Shown one piece after another: positions 46,740 to 56,178 of a stretch of 64,000 nucleotides of DNA. The translations under genes and the position numbers were made by a program. The DNA is taken from NCBI RefSeq assembly GCF_003337375.1, contig NZ_QPJD01000005.1, forward strand, positions 248,001 to 312,000, read 5' to 3'. The DNA comes from Paenibacillus prosopidis. GTDB taxonomy: Bacteria > Bacillota > Bacilli > Paenibacillales > Paenibacillaceae. Under the pieces are notes generated by a model. That model made no database searches. It saw only the letters and a list, made by a program, of their open reading frames with translations, and was not told where the DNA came from. Position 1 is the stretch's first letter. Each line of letters begins with the position of its first letter.

Positions 46740-47907
46740 TATTGGAAACCTCCAATCGACTGTACATAGAAATCCTTGGATAAATTGCTGCGATGCTTAA
46801 TATGAGGAACAAGATTCCCCCAAGTACGACGTTTTGCGTACTTAAACCTGATATGAATAATCCGCATACACTTGCACCAATCGTTGTTCCCAAGTTGGTG
46901 GATGTTAGAAAGAGTCCATTCGCGAATTCAGGAGCCTCTGGTGCTGCAGACACAATCCAATATTGAGTAATGTTGCCTCCTATGCCGCCCAATACCCCCC
47001 AAATCAAAATAATGAAGGCCATTGGCACACTGAACTGTCCCATGATGAAAAGCATGATGTATACTGCTCCCAATGCAAATGGATAAGACTTTACTGTTCT
47101 TAATGCATGATTTGTAAGCAGCTTCCCTGCAATCATATTTCCGACAATGTTGGCCGCACCGTATAGGAATAACATCAAACTAATTGTGTTCCAGGCATAA
47201 TTGGTCACGGTTTTCAGATACTCGGCAAGGTAACTGTACACCCCGAATACGGCTCCGTTCATGAAGATCACAGCAGCAATGGAGAGCCAAGTTATGGATC
47301 TTCTTAATACGCGTAACTGAGTACCGTAAGAGAGCCTTTTCGCAACAGGCATCGATGGTACGAATAGGAGTGTTGCGATGAATGCGACTGTCGTTACAGT
47401 AGCAAAGAACAACATCGCGTGAGCAAGCGAAGTGGCTGTGGCAATCAAACTTGAGACTGGTACGCCCAGCACCATCCCTGCAGACACACCAACGAATACT
47501 TTGGCCACTGCCTTCGAAGCGTCATCTTTGCTGCCGGACGCCGCTGCGACGGTAAATGCCAATGAACAATAAACAGGATGGAAAAAAGCCGGAACGACAC
47601 GTGCAATCAATAACACGGTAAAGTCTGTTGTGATGGCGGAGACAAGGTTGCCCGCAATAAAAATGCCAAGAACAAGCAGCATGACTGTCTTGCGGTTCAT
47701 GCCCGAAAACAATGAAGGCAATATTAGGCCAGAGACGGCAACCGCAAGTGCAAAAAGACTCACGATTAACCCTGCGGTGGAGATGCTGACATGAAAGTGG
47801 TCCGCTATCAAAGGCAAGATTCCGATTACGCCCATCTCGGTATTCAAGATACCGAATACACCTAGAGTCAATATATAGACAAGCAACTGATTTCGTTTAG
47901 TCGTCAT
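46729..47907 (-). CDS. MFS transporter, AraJ/YdhP-like
   Basis: About 392 residues with twelve helices. GVIGILPLIADHFHVSISTAG in helix 1 and loop, motif A-like GMNRKTVMLL between helices 2 and 3, and ARVVPAFFHPVYCSLAF identify the AraJ/YdhP sugar or drug efflux group. The ATG at 47907 overlaps the preceding SDR gene by 11 bases. Likely export of a metabolite handled by the two flanking reductases. Confidence 0.88.
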   Translation of the reverse strand: MTTKRNQLLVYILTLGVFGILNTEMGVIGILPLIADHFHVSISTAGLIVSLFALAVAVSGLILPSLFSGMNRKTVMLLVLGIFIAGNLVSAITTDFTVLLIARVVPAFFHPVYCSLAFTVAAASGSKDDASKAVAKVFVGVSAGMVLGVPVSSLIATATSLAHAMLFFATVTTVAFIATLLFVPSMPVAKRLSYGTQLRVLRRSITWLSIAAVIFMNGAVFGVYSYLAEYLKTVTNYAWNTISLMLFLYGAANIVGNMIAGKLLTNHALRTVKSYPFALGAVYIMLFIMGQFSVPMAFIILIWGVLGGIGGNITQYWIVSAAPEAPEFANGLFLTSTNLGTTIGASVCGLFISGLSTQNVVLGGILFLILSIAAIYPRISMYSRLEVSNNAG

Positions 47908-48736
47908 AGGCCATGGACATCGAGAGATCATAATAGGCATTGATCTGCGTCTGGAGGTCGACAATTTTCTGCTCTGCAATGCCTATCGCGTCGGCGCCTG
48001 CGATGAAACGTCGCGGTGGTTGCGATTCGCTAGCAATCATGAGGAGTGCCTTGGCAAGCTTGTTCGGATCACCGGACTGTTGCCCGTTTTGTTCATTAAA
48101 AAATGCCATATAACTAGCTCTGCGTTCAGCATAGTCCTCGATCGATAGCTTAGCGTAAGTCGACGACGTCTCCGTAAGAAGTTCCGTACGGAAAAAACCC
48201 GGGTTGACAATGGTCGTATGAATGCCAAAAGGAGCTGCCTCAGGAGTGAGCGACTCCATCCACCCCTCAAGCGCAAATTTCGATGCACAATAAGCGGAAT
48301 TAAATTCGAATCCGGAAATACCGGCGCCCGAAGAGATTGAGATGATATGACCGGAACGCTGCTTGCGCATGACAGGCAACACCGCCCGGGTAACGTTCAT
48401 GGGGCCGATCAACGCCACCTGCAGCTGACGTTCGATTTGGTCCGGGGTCAATTCCTCGAAGAAGCCCCCATAGAAGTGTGCGGCATTATTGACCAGCACA
48501 TCGATGGTCCCGAACCGGTCGATTGCCGCCTTGACTGCGGATTGTGTATCAGCAGGCCGGGTAACGTCCAATTGGACGACCAATACATTCTCTTCTTCAC
48601 CGATCGCCTTTACCACCACATCCGTATTACGGCCGGTAGCCACAACCCTGTGTCCGGCGTTCAAAGCAGCTTTCGCGATATTTGTGCCCATACCTCGACC
48701 GGCACCCGTGATAAACCAAACCTTTTTCTTATTCAT
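47897..48736 (-). CDS. SDR oxidoreductase
   Basis: About 279 residues: VWFITGAGRGMGTNIAKAAL, VLVNNAAHFYGG, ISISSGAG, Y-x-x-x-K in SAYCASKFALEGWM and VNPGFFRTE. The extended C-terminus and SKFALEG motif are typical of classical SDRs similar to YusZ. The frame opens nine codons upstream, but AGGAGG fits the ATG at 48736. First gene of an SDR-MFS-SDR operon divergent from a LysR regulator. Confidence 0.9.
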   Translation of the reverse strand: MNKKKVWFITGAGRGMGTNIAKAALNAGHRVVATGRNTDVVVKAIGEEENVLVVQLDVTRPADTQSAVKAAIDRFGTIDVLVNNAAHFYGGFFEELTPDQIERQLQVALIGPMNVTRAVLPVMRKQRSGHIISISSGAGISGFEFNSAYCASKFALEGWMESLTPEAAPFGIHTTIVNPGFFRTELLTETSSTYAKLSIEDYAERRASYMAFFNEQNGQQSGDPNKLAKALLMIASESQPPRRFIAGADAIGIAEQKIVDLQTQINAYYDLSMSMAYDD

Positions 48737-48819
48737 GTTATTTATTCCCTCCTGCCTTTCCAATAAATAATTACTGTTTGTATTTATTGTAGCGAGCTTT
48801 TTTCATATAACAAATACCT

Positions 48820-48838
48820 ATATCTTATATCAAGATAT
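48820..48838. promoter_or_regulatory. LysR-type operator in the divergent promoter region
   Basis: ATATCTTATATCAAGATAT has seven-base perfect arms and a T-N11-A core typical of LysR boxes. It lies between the SDR operon and the LysR gene, 53 bases before the latter. Confidence 0.65.
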
Positions 48839-48891
48839 GCTTGATGAGCATTTCTTAAACATGTATAGTAAAGCACAAAGGAGGACTGTTA

Positions 48892-49791
48892 ATGGAAGTT
48901 AGAGTTTTGCGTTATTTTCTTACTGTTGCAAGAGAAGGCAGCATTACGGCGGCTGCTGATTTTTTGCATCTTACACAGCCAACCTTATCTAGACAATTAA
49001 AAGATCTGGAACAAGCGTTAGGAAAAAAACTATTTATTCGCAGTAGTCACAGTATCCTACTTACGGATGAAGGAATGCTCTTAAAAAAGAGAGCAGAAGA
49101 AATCGTTGATATGATCGATAAATTAGAGGCAGAGTTTAGATCTATGGAAGAAACAGTAAGTGGAGATGTCTATATAGGAGGTGGGGAAACAGACGCCATG
49201 AAACATATTGCCCGGGTAGTAAAAGACTTACAGTTAAGCTATCCAAATATACGGTATCACCTCTACAGCGGAAACGAAGATGATGTGACTGAACGGCTTG
49301 AAAAGGGACTGCTTGACTTTGGTATTTTAATTCAACCAGCTGCCGTATCAAAATACAATTATATTAATATCCCGGCTAAGGATGTATGGGGCATTGTTAT
49401 GAGGAATGACAGTCCTCTTGCTTTCAAAGATACCATTCAACCAGCAGACTTAGTAAATGTCCCGCTAATCTGTTCACGACAGGCTATGAAGCAGACATTT
49501 TCTAAAAATGAATTTGCGGATTGGTTTGGTGATGACTTTGATAAATTAAACGTTGTGGCAACATACAATCTAGCCTATAATGCTGCGATTATGGTTGAAG
49601 AAGGCATTGGTTATGCCATAACGCTTGATAAAATCGTGAATACGTCTAGTGATAGTAACCTTTGTTTTAGACCTCTAGAGCCTAGACTTGAATCTGGATT
49701 AAATATGGTTTGGAAAAAGCATCAGGTCTTTTCAGCTGCTGCCGATTTGTTTTTAAAAGAAATTCAGGCCAAAATTGGCGAATTATCTTGA
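48892..49791 (+). CDS. LysR-family transcriptional regulator
   Basis: 299 residues. The N-terminal winged helix MEVRVLRYFLTVAREGSITA with QPTLSRQLKDLEQ is followed by a substrate-binding domain (about 90-295). It is divergent from and probably controls the SDR-MFS-SDR operon through the box at 48820-48838. AGGAGG precedes the ATG. The inducer is unknown. Confidence 0.93.
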   Translation: MEVRVLRYFLTVAREGSITAAADFLHLTQPTLSRQLKDLEQALGKKLFIRSSHSILLTDEGMLLKKRAEEIVDMIDKLEAEFRSMEETVSGDVYIGGGETDAMKHIARVVKDLQLSYPNIRYHLYSGNEDDVTERLEKGLLDFGILIQPAAVSKYNYINIPAKDVWGIVMRNDSPLAFKDTIQPADLVNVPLICSRQAMKQTFSKNEFADWFGDDFDKLNVVATYNLAYNAAIMVEEGIGYAITLDKIVNTSSDSNLCFRPLEPRLESGLNMVWKKHQVFSAAADLFLKEIQAKIGELS

Positions 49792-49856
49792 ATGAAAAGA
49801 TAAAAGAGTAACCGACTAAGGGGGAGTTTGAAAGACAACGAAATGAGTGAGGTAAA

Positions 49857-49880
49857 AAAAACAGGCTTTCGCCTGTTTTT
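49857..49880. terminator. Bidirectional terminator between LysR and PL11 genes
   Basis: AAAAACAGGC, TTTC and GCCTGTTTTT form a symmetrical hairpin with A/T tracts on both sides. Confidence 0.85.
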
Positions 49881-49894
49881 CATATGCATATCAA

Positions 49895-52441
49895 CTATTC
49901 CCGCATCTTAATAAATAATTGGGCGTGATAGGACAAGTTCTTCTGTGCCCGTGGGGAAATCCCGTCCTGCTTCGATTTGTTGTCGAGCTGGGAAATAAAT
50001 TTCTCCATAGACTTAACTGCATCCTTTACGGAGCCATTCTCCAGATGATGTTTTGCCTGCTTTACTGTATTGTTCAACTGCGGTACTAACGGACCCGTCA
50101 GCTCACCAGAAGCTATATAATCTTCCATGAGCTTCTCTGTCGCTGCCAGCACACCCGGAGTCTGAATATCCGGTATCGGAACATTTGCCCAATCGGTATC
50201 GGATGCAAAATAGAAGCTTGTGTACGCAGGTTGGTTATACGCAGTGTTCTGCCTTGCAACCTCTGCTCTGTACTGAGGGTCATGCATTAACGTATATATT
50301 TTGCGGTTCGTTACCTCTGTACTTAGATATATACGAATTGCTGAGCTGTCTGTCGTTCGAACGAGCATTTCTTCTCTCCAGTCACCGAAAATATCCGCTA
50401 CTAGCCCTGGCGTTCCCTTTGTATAATTGTTTGTTCTAGTCCCTTCAGCTGTTAGAAGCCTGCCTTTCTTCCAATCTTCAATCGTTGGCGTAACATCAAT
50501 GGCCCCGTTCACAATCTGCGTCGTCATATCCGCTGACCACTTAATATTCATATTCGTACCGGGCGCAGCAGTACCTATCTTTTCGCCATCCGCCGTCCAC
50601 AAGCCAACCGCCCATGTTTCAAGACCCCTATGACTAGGATCAACATCGCCTACCATGCCGCGTCCTGTATCTCTGCCGGTATAGCCGCCATAGATGACTT
50701 CCCCCGTTTTTGCATCACGTAAAGAGTAGCCGTATGGTGCCCAAACGCCGCCCTCGTGCACCATGAAGATTTCCTGCCCAGGTCTGTCAGGATCGATATC
50801 CGTCACATGAAGCGCGTCGCCATGACCTAATCTGGCTATGGTTCCGGGAGCTGCGCTCTGCGGAGGCATGACATCCATCGAGCTGTACAATAAAGTGCCG
50901 TCATGATCAATCGTAGCGGATCCGTAAACAATTTCTTGCTTGCCGTCGCCGTCAACATCCGCTGCGCTTAAGGTATGAGCGCCTTGCGTTGTAATGGAGC
51001 CAAACTCAGGATCTGTCCCGTCTCTGCCGTGAGGCCCGTCGTTGAAGGGATTCGTCATCGGAGTCCATCCGCTGTCAACATACCATTGTTCCTTAAGATG
51101 CTTGCCGTCCCAGCCATAAGATACTAGAGTAGTTCTCGTGTAGTACCCTCTGGCAAAAACCGCATATGGCTTCTCACCGTCAAGATAGGCAACTCCGGCC
51201 AGGAAACGGTCCACCCGATTGCCCGGCTCGATTCTTCCCATCGCATAGTCACCCCACATGAGACCATCGTCCACGCGACCAGGTTTATAATGAACCGTTT
51301 CCAGCTCATCACCGGTTGCCCCGTTAAATACGGTTAAATATTCAGGCCCTTTCACAATAAAGCCCTCAAAAGCTCTGAGATTGTTACGGCTGCTTCTGCT
51401 CGGAGCATATACATCCATGAAGTAGTCGACTAAGCTCTCCGCATCTACTCTGGACAGCGGATAGTGGTATTTCTTCTCTATCCCAAAGCTTTCTTCGAGA
51501 GTTGCCGGCCAATGTCCGTTCTTAACTTCCTCATGCTCCGACCAGCCCATAAACATCTCGACCATGTGCTCGTAATAATCATTTCTGCTCATCCGGTAGT
51601 CATCCGTATTGCTGTAACCAGCCTCGATATCCTCTTCCGGCATCGTAATATACTTCTCGGAGGAGACATTTCCTTCTTTATCAAACGTAATGATTTTGGT
51701 GCCAGGAGCGGTTTTCATCATAGATTCCGCCTTGCCGTCTCCATCAAAATCATACACCATGAACTGCGTATAGTGAGCGCCGGACCGAATATTAACACCC
51801 AGATCAATGCGGTATAGAAGCGTTCCGTCAAGCTTGTAACAGTCGATATATGTACTGCCTGTATAACCGACTTGGGATACGTCCTTCGAATTAGAGGGAT
51901 CCCATTTGACGAAAAATTCATACTGTCCGTCGCCGTCGATATCCCCAACGCTCATATCATTTGCCGAGTAGGTATAAGCTTCGCCTGCGGGTGTGATGCC
52001 GTCTGCCGGCTTCTTAAGCGGCAAATCATAATAGGAATTGTTCCAAGCCTTGACCTGAGAGCTTTCGTCCACTTCCTGTCCGTTAACAACAGCACTTACA
52101 TAGTATTGAGATACTGATGATCCTTCTTTATCTAAGTAATTGGTGCTGTTATCTATAATCGCAATCTTAGTGCCATCACGGTAAACGTGGAAGTTCGCAC
52201 CAGTTAGACCTGTCTCCAAATAACCTGTCACTTCATTAGCAAGGAGTCTCCAGCTTAGAAATACACCTTCTGATGTAGAAGCTGCAACCAAGCCCCGATC
52301 AAGATATTCCAGTTGTACGCCTTGGGCTTTACCTTCCTCCGTACCGGCAGCTGATGCCCCGCCCATGCTTGCAAACAATAGGGGAATAACCAAAGCGCCG
52401 GTTAGCATCTTTCTAGCAAGCGGGACTCTTTTAAATACCAT
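49895..52441 (-). CDS. Secreted rhamnogalacturonan lyase PL11 with C-terminal FIMAH-like domain
   Basis: About 848 residues. A signal peptide (LTGALVIPLLFASMGGASA) precedes a PL11 eight-bladed propeller lyase like YesW, which cleaves rhamnogalacturonan I of pectin by beta-elimination with calcium. Calcium-site repeats DIDGDGQYEFFVKWDPSNSK, DFDGDGKAE and DVDGDGKQEIV are visible, as are GSGWTPMTN-like and YNQPAYTSFYF blocks. The final 75 residues (LNNTVKQAKHHLENGSVKDA) are a FIMAH-type helical module often appended to secreted enzymes of Paenibacillus. GGTGAT suits the ATG at 52441 better than the one at 52459. It has its own cre site and is separated from the transporter genes by a terminator. 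Confidence 0.94.
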   Translation of the reverse strand: MVFKRVPLARKMLTGALVIPLLFASMGGASAAGTEEGKAQGVQLEYLDRGLVAASTSEGVFLSWRLLANEVTGYLETGLTGANFHVYRDGTKIAIIDNSTNYLDKEGSSVSQYYVSAVVNGQEVDESSQVKAWNNSYYDLPLKKPADGITPAGEAYTYSANDMSVGDIDGDGQYEFFVKWDPSNSKDVSQVGYTGSTYIDCYKLDGTLLYRIDLGVNIRSGAHYTQFMVYDFDGDGKAESMMKTAPGTKIITFDKEGNVSSEKYITMPEEDIEAGYSNTDDYRMSRNDYYEHMVEMFMGWSEHEEVKNGHWPATLEESFGIEKKYHYPLSRVDAESLVDYFMDVYAPSRSSRNNLRAFEGFIVKGPEYLTVFNGATGDELETVHYKPGRVDDGLMWGDYAMGRIEPGNRVDRFLAGVAYLDGEKPYAVFARGYYTRTTLVSYGWDGKHLKEQWYVDSGWTPMTNPFNDGPHGRDGTDPEFGSITTQGAHTLSAADVDGDGKQEIVYGSATIDHDGTLLYSSMDVMPPQSAAPGTIARLGHGDALHVTDIDPDRPGQEIFMVHEGGVWAPYGYSLRDAKTGEVIYGGYTGRDTGRGMVGDVDPSHRGLETWAVGLWTADGEKIGTAAPGTNMNIKWSADMTTQIVNGAIDVTPTIEDWKKGRLLTAEGTRTNNYTKGTPGLVADIFGDWREEMLVRTTDSSAIRIYLSTEVTNRKIYTLMHDPQYRAEVARQNTAYNQPAYTSFYFASDTDWANVPIPDIQTPGVLAATEKLMEDYIASGELTGPLVPQLNNTVKQAKHHLENGSVKDAVKSMEKFISQLDNKSKQDGISPRAQKNLSYHAQLFIKMRE

Positions 52442-52528
52442 TACTAAATCACCATCCATAAATTATTTAGCAGCTAAACATGTAAGATTGCTAGTCTTTA
52501 AGGAAATACTCCCCCTTCCCTTTCATTT

Positions 52529-52543
52529 TGATTGCGCTTTCAT
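52529..52543 (-). promoter_or_regulatory. cre site before the rhamnogalacturonan lyase gene
   Basis: Read leftward, ATGAAAGCGCAATCA fits WTGNAANCGNWNNCW at all positions. It lies 88 bases before the lyase start. The remainder of 52442-52767 holds the lyase leader and the terminator below. Confidence 0.75.
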
Positions 52544-52720
52544 ATAACGATTAAAAAAGATGGACAGTTTTTCAACTACTTCCACCTTTAACAGGAAATT
52601 CTTTTTCATTATAGTTGTAATATTCTGACTCCAACACCCAAATAACCGTCATTTTATGTTAAAAAGCAGTGGTTTTCATCAAAGACTTATTCCCAATCGA
52701 GTACCTGAAAACAACAAGAA

Positions 52721-52750
52721 GCAGTCAAAACTTGAAAAAGTTTTGACTGC
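52721..52750 (-). terminator. Terminator of the PL11-locus transporter operon
   Basis: A perfect 13-base-pair stem (GCAGTCAAAACTT with AAGTTTTGACTGC) and four-base loop, 18 bases after the permease stop. The T tract is weak (TTCTTGTTG). Confidence 0.75.
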
Positions 52751-52767
52751 TCCTTTGGAATTGTATA

Positions 52768-53616
52768 TTAGCCTTTTACAGCCGAGCCCACGGTAAGCGC
52801 ATTTTCAACCTGTTCACTAAATAGGATGTAAATCAATACGGTTGGCAGGCTGGCAATTGTCATAGCAGCGCCCATCGCGCCCCAGTCGGTCGTGAATTGT
52901 CCCTGAAAAAACAATAATCCAAGCGGCAGCGTCTTCAAGCTCTCTTTCGTAATCAGAATAACGGCCATCGTAAACTCATTCCATGAATTAAGGAAAATAA
53001 AGATAACCATCGTAGCAATTGCCGGCTTAATAATGGGAAGCATAATGCTGAAGAAGGTACGGTAAATACTTGCCCCATCGATACAAGCCGACTCTTCCAA
53101 TTCAATGGGAATGCTGCGGAAGAAGCCATAGAATACCATGGAAGAAAATGAAATATTGAACGCGATATAAGGGATGATTAATGCCCCGTACGTATTCGCC
53201 AAATTCAAATCCCTCACCAAAATCGCAAGCGGAATCATGATAACTTGAATCGGAATAAACATGCCGACGAGAATATAAGTATGCGCAACCGTACTAAAAC
53301 GCCAGCGCAGCCTCGCAGCTGCATACGAGAACAATACCGCAAGCAGTATTGCCCCTGTTACAGTAGCTGCTGCAACCAGCAAGCTATTCATGAAATATAC
53401 CGGAACGTTATATTTCGACCAAGCCTCTACATAGTTTTCGAATCGCAGGTGCACCGGCGGTCCAAATGGATTCGTGACGAATATTTCATCGTTATTTTTT
53501 AGGGAATAAAAGATCATCCATATAAGCGGATACACCGAAACTAACGCATACAGCCACAAAAAGATTTGCATGCTCGGATTGTTTTTTCTTAGCTTCATCA
53601 TCCAGGTCATTTCCAT
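52768..53616 (-). CDS. CUT1 ABC transporter permease (YesQ/MalG-like)
   Basis: About 283 residues, six helices and EAA-loop LEESACIDGASIYRTFFSIM. Two ATGs (53616 and 53610) follow GGGGAGG; the second is spaced better. It overlaps nothing but lies ten bases after the first permease. It belongs with the binding protein and lyase and likely imports rhamnogalacturonan fragments, as YesOPQ does in B. subtilis. No ATPase is encoded nearby. Confidence 0.92.
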   Translation of the reverse strand: MEMTWMMKLRKNNPSMQIFLWLYALVSVYPLIWMIFYSLKNNDEIFVTNPFGPPVHLRFENYVEAWSKYNVPVYFMNSLLVAAATVTGAILLAVLFSYAAARLRWRFSTVAHTYILVGMFIPIQVIMIPLAILVRDLNLANTYGALIIPYIAFNISFSSMVFYGFFRSIPIELEESACIDGASIYRTFFSIMLPIIKPAIATMVIFIFLNSWNEFTMAVILITKESLKTLPLGLLFFQGQFTTDWGAMGAAMTIASLPTVLIYILFSEQVENALTVGSAVKG

Positions 53617-53626
53617 TTCGCCTCCC

Positions 53627-54508
53627 CTAGTAAGAAATCCGTTCTCTTGCAATTAGTCGGTTAATAATAAGCGTAGCAATGAGACATTCGATGACGAGAA
53701 CCGCTGCTGCTGCGCTGCCATAACCAAACTCTCCAACACGGAATGCAGAACGATACATAAGGTAAGTGAGCGTATAGGTAGAGGTTCCCGGACCGCCGCT
53801 CGTCATTATGAACATGTTGGCAAAAGCGTTCAGTCCTCCCGTAATCGCAAAAACGAGACAAAACTTATAGGATTCCGCCATCATCGGAATGTTGATTTTC
53901 AAAATTGCCTGCAGCTTCGTTGCTCCGTCGATACGAGCCGCCTCCATATATTGTTCAGGGACCGACTTCACGCCAGCGAGCAGCAGGGCAAAATGATAGC
54001 CCATATACTGCCATGCATTCACGAATGCGATCGCGATGATGGCCGACTTGCTGCTTGAAAGCCAGTCCTGCTTGTATTCGAGTCCCAGTAATTCAAATAC
54101 TTTGTTGATAAGACCATATTCACCGTTATAGATCGATAACCATAGCTGACAAACGACCGTAATCGATAGCACGACCGGTATAAAAAAACTAATCCGCAAT
54201 ATTTTGCGGCCTTTAAATTTCGTATCGGCAACCGCAAACGCCAGGATTGAGCCGATACCAATCTGAGTAATCGTAATAATGACCGCAAAGATAAGACCGT
54301 TATATACGGAAGTGAAAAATAAGCCATCCTGGAACAGTCTCGTATAGTTATCGAACCATATAAAGGTACCTTCAGAGAGTCCGTCCCATTCATACATGCT
54401 GCGAAAGAACGTCTGCGCGATCGGATAAAATACCATCACGGTATATAGAAGGAGTGCAGGCATGATAAACAAAAGTATGGCCGTTTTATTCCCTAAAAAC
54501 TTGTTCAT
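53627..54508 (-). CDS. CUT1 ABC transporter permease (YesP/MalF-like)
   Basis: About 293 residues, six helices, EAA-loop YMEAARIDGATKLQAILKIN and FIMTSGGPGTSTYTLTYLMY, as in MalF-like permeases. The frame opens 24 codons earlier; AAGGAAG before ATG 54508 sets the start. A stem-loop at 54572-54606 separates it from the binding-protein gene. Confidence 0.92.
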   Translation of the reverse strand: MNKFLGNKTAILLFIMPALLLYTVMVFYPIAQTFFRSMYEWDGLSEGTFIWFDNYTRLFQDGLFFTSVYNGLIFAVIITITQIGIGSILAFAVADTKFKGRKILRISFFIPVVLSITVVCQLWLSIYNGEYGLINKVFELLGLEYKQDWLSSSKSAIIAIAFVNAWQYMGYHFALLLAGVKSVPEQYMEAARIDGATKLQAILKINIPMMAESYKFCLVFAITGGLNAFANMFIMTSGGPGTSTYTLTYLMYRSAFRVGEFGYGSAAAAVLVIECLIATLIINRLIARERISY

Positions 54509-54571
54509 TTCATCACTTCCTTTGCTAGTGTGACTTCCATTAAGCAGCAGCCTATAGGCTTTGAGAGAGAT

Positions 54572-54606
54572 AGAACTCACCCCGGTACCAAATCGGAGTG
54601 AGTTCT
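54572..54606 (-). promoter_or_regulatory. Intercistronic stem-loop after the binding-protein gene
   Basis: AGAACTCAC-CCG pairs with CGG-GTGAGTTCT with small bulges. No T tract follows, so it probably stabilises the upstream message, as at 35574-35613. Confidence 0.6.
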
Positions 54607-54644
54607 GCCTCGCATAACCACTATTCCATTTGCTGCAGCTATTT

Positions 54645-55979
54645 CTACTTCGCTGCGGGAATTGCTTTGTTTACGTCTTCAATGAATTGCTCTGCACTGT
54701 ATGCACCCGTCATCAAGCTCTGCGATGCATCTTCGATCGCTGCTTTGAGTTTGGCGTCGGACAAGCCCCAAGCAAATGTTGTTGTGCTCGAAATTTTCGC
54801 GATATCATCGGAAAGCTGCTGCATCATCGGAGGATATTCAGTCACAATCGCCTTATCTACCTTCGTTGCTACGAGCGGATTGCCGCGTTCCGTATATTTG
54901 TACTCTGCATATTTCAGCGATAGGAATGCCGCAACCTTTGCTGCCAGCTCTTTATCCTTCGTATCCGGATTAACGGCATAGCCGCCAGGACCGCCGCCGC
55001 CGCTGAATGCGTATTTACTTGCTTCATAATTAGCAGCATCTGTACCAGGGAAGTACATCCAGCCTACTTTGTCTCCGAGATGCTTCGTCGATTCGGCTAT
55101 CTCCCATTGTCCGTTCAGGAACATAGCTGCTTTACCTTGATGGAACAATGCCGCTGCTTGGTCATAGTTCAGGTTCGTTGCACCCTTCGGAAGCAATCCT
55201 GCTTGAACGAGCTCAACAATTTTCTCAGCCGCTTCCTTGTAAGCAGGGTCGCTCGCGCTTGCCTCGCCTTTGTCAAGCTTCTTAATGCCTTGCGGCTCGT
55301 TGCGAGTGACGAACATATCGAACAATGAAACCGTTGGCCATTTTTCCTTCGCGAACAAGGAGAGCGGAGTGATGCCTGCGGCATTAAACGTTTTAACGGC
55401 CGTCATTAGCTCATCATACGTCGTTGGCACTTTAACGCCGTTCTTCTCGAACAGCTCTTTATTGTAGTAAAGAAGAACAAATTCATTACCGGCGTAAGGG
55501 AACGCGTAAGTATGTCCGTCATCCGTTACCAGCGTGTTCATCGCGCTTGGCTGCATTTTGTCTTTAAAGCCAAACTGCTCTACGTATTGGTCGAGCTCAA
55601 GAATGTTGCCGGATTTTTTGAAGGTCGAAATAATATCAAGACCTGCTCCGAATATATCAGGCAAGTTGCCTGTCGCGGCATACGTTTTCAGCTTTTGCCC
55701 GTCATCCTGGGCCTGTACCTCAAGCTCCAGCTCGACGTTAGGCATTTCCTTCTTCAGTTCTGCAACCGCATAATCATAAGGAAGCTTCGTATCATCATCC
55801 GCATATTGCGCATAAATCCGGAGCTTGACCGGCTTGGCTTCTTCGGTTTTTGTCTCTTCGTTTGCCGCTTCTTTAACCGTCTCTTTATTTCCCTCGTTAG
55901 CAACATTGTTACCTGCGGAGCCGCAGGCTGCCACGAAGACTAAACATAAACTCATTAATGCCAAAGCAAACTTCTTCAT
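54645..55979 (-). CDS. Sugar-binding lipoprotein (YesO-like)
   Basis: 444-residue family 1 solute-binding protein. Lipobox VFVAAC (C19), a Glu/Lys-rich linker (about 25-50), then a MalE-like fold (VKLRIYAQYADDD, TYAFPYAGNEFVLLYYNKEL, FHQGKAAMFLNGQWEIAES and GGYAVNPDT). First gene of the transporter operon, downstream of the YesN-like regulator gene. Ligand probably unsaturated rhamnogalacturonan oligosaccharides, by context. Confidence 0.94.
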   Translation of the reverse strand: MKKFALALMSLCLVFVAACGSAGNNVANEGNKETVKEAANEETKTEEAKPVKLRIYAQYADDDTKLPYDYAVAELKKEMPNVELELEVQAQDDGQKLKTYAATGNLPDIFGAGLDIISTFKKSGNILELDQYVEQFGFKDKMQPSAMNTLVTDDGHTYAFPYAGNEFVLLYYNKELFEKNGVKVPTTYDELMTAVKTFNAAGITPLSLFAKEKWPTVSLFDMFVTRNEPQGIKKLDKGEASASDPAYKEAAEKIVELVQAGLLPKGATNLNYDQAAALFHQGKAAMFLNGQWEIAESTKHLGDKVGWMYFPGTDAANYEASKYAFSGGGGPGGYAVNPDTKDKELAAKVAAFLSLKYAEYKYTERGNPLVATKVDKAIVTEYPPMMQQLSDDIAKISSTTTFAWGLSDAKLKAAIEDASQSLMTGAYSAEQFIEDVNKAIPAAK

Positions 55980-56149
55980 TGCATAACCCCCCTAAAATTT
56001 TTGCGAAGCCATATCGCTTCGAAAGCTAAACCTAAAAACCTTTGCGAACGCTGTCCGCTTTCTCTTTACACTTCTGAGTATAAACAATCATATAAACCTT
56101 GATAATGAAGAAACTGCGTGCTTTTGGTAAAATCCGCAGTTTTTATAAT

Positions 56150-56178
56150 CAATAAAAGAGCCGCTATTGGCGGCTCTT
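56150..56178 (-). terminator. Terminator of the sensor/regulator operon
   Basis: AAGAGCCGC, a five-base loop and GCGGCTCTT followed by TTTTATT on the leftward transcript. The stem begins within the last codons of the YesN-like gene. Confidence 0.8.
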
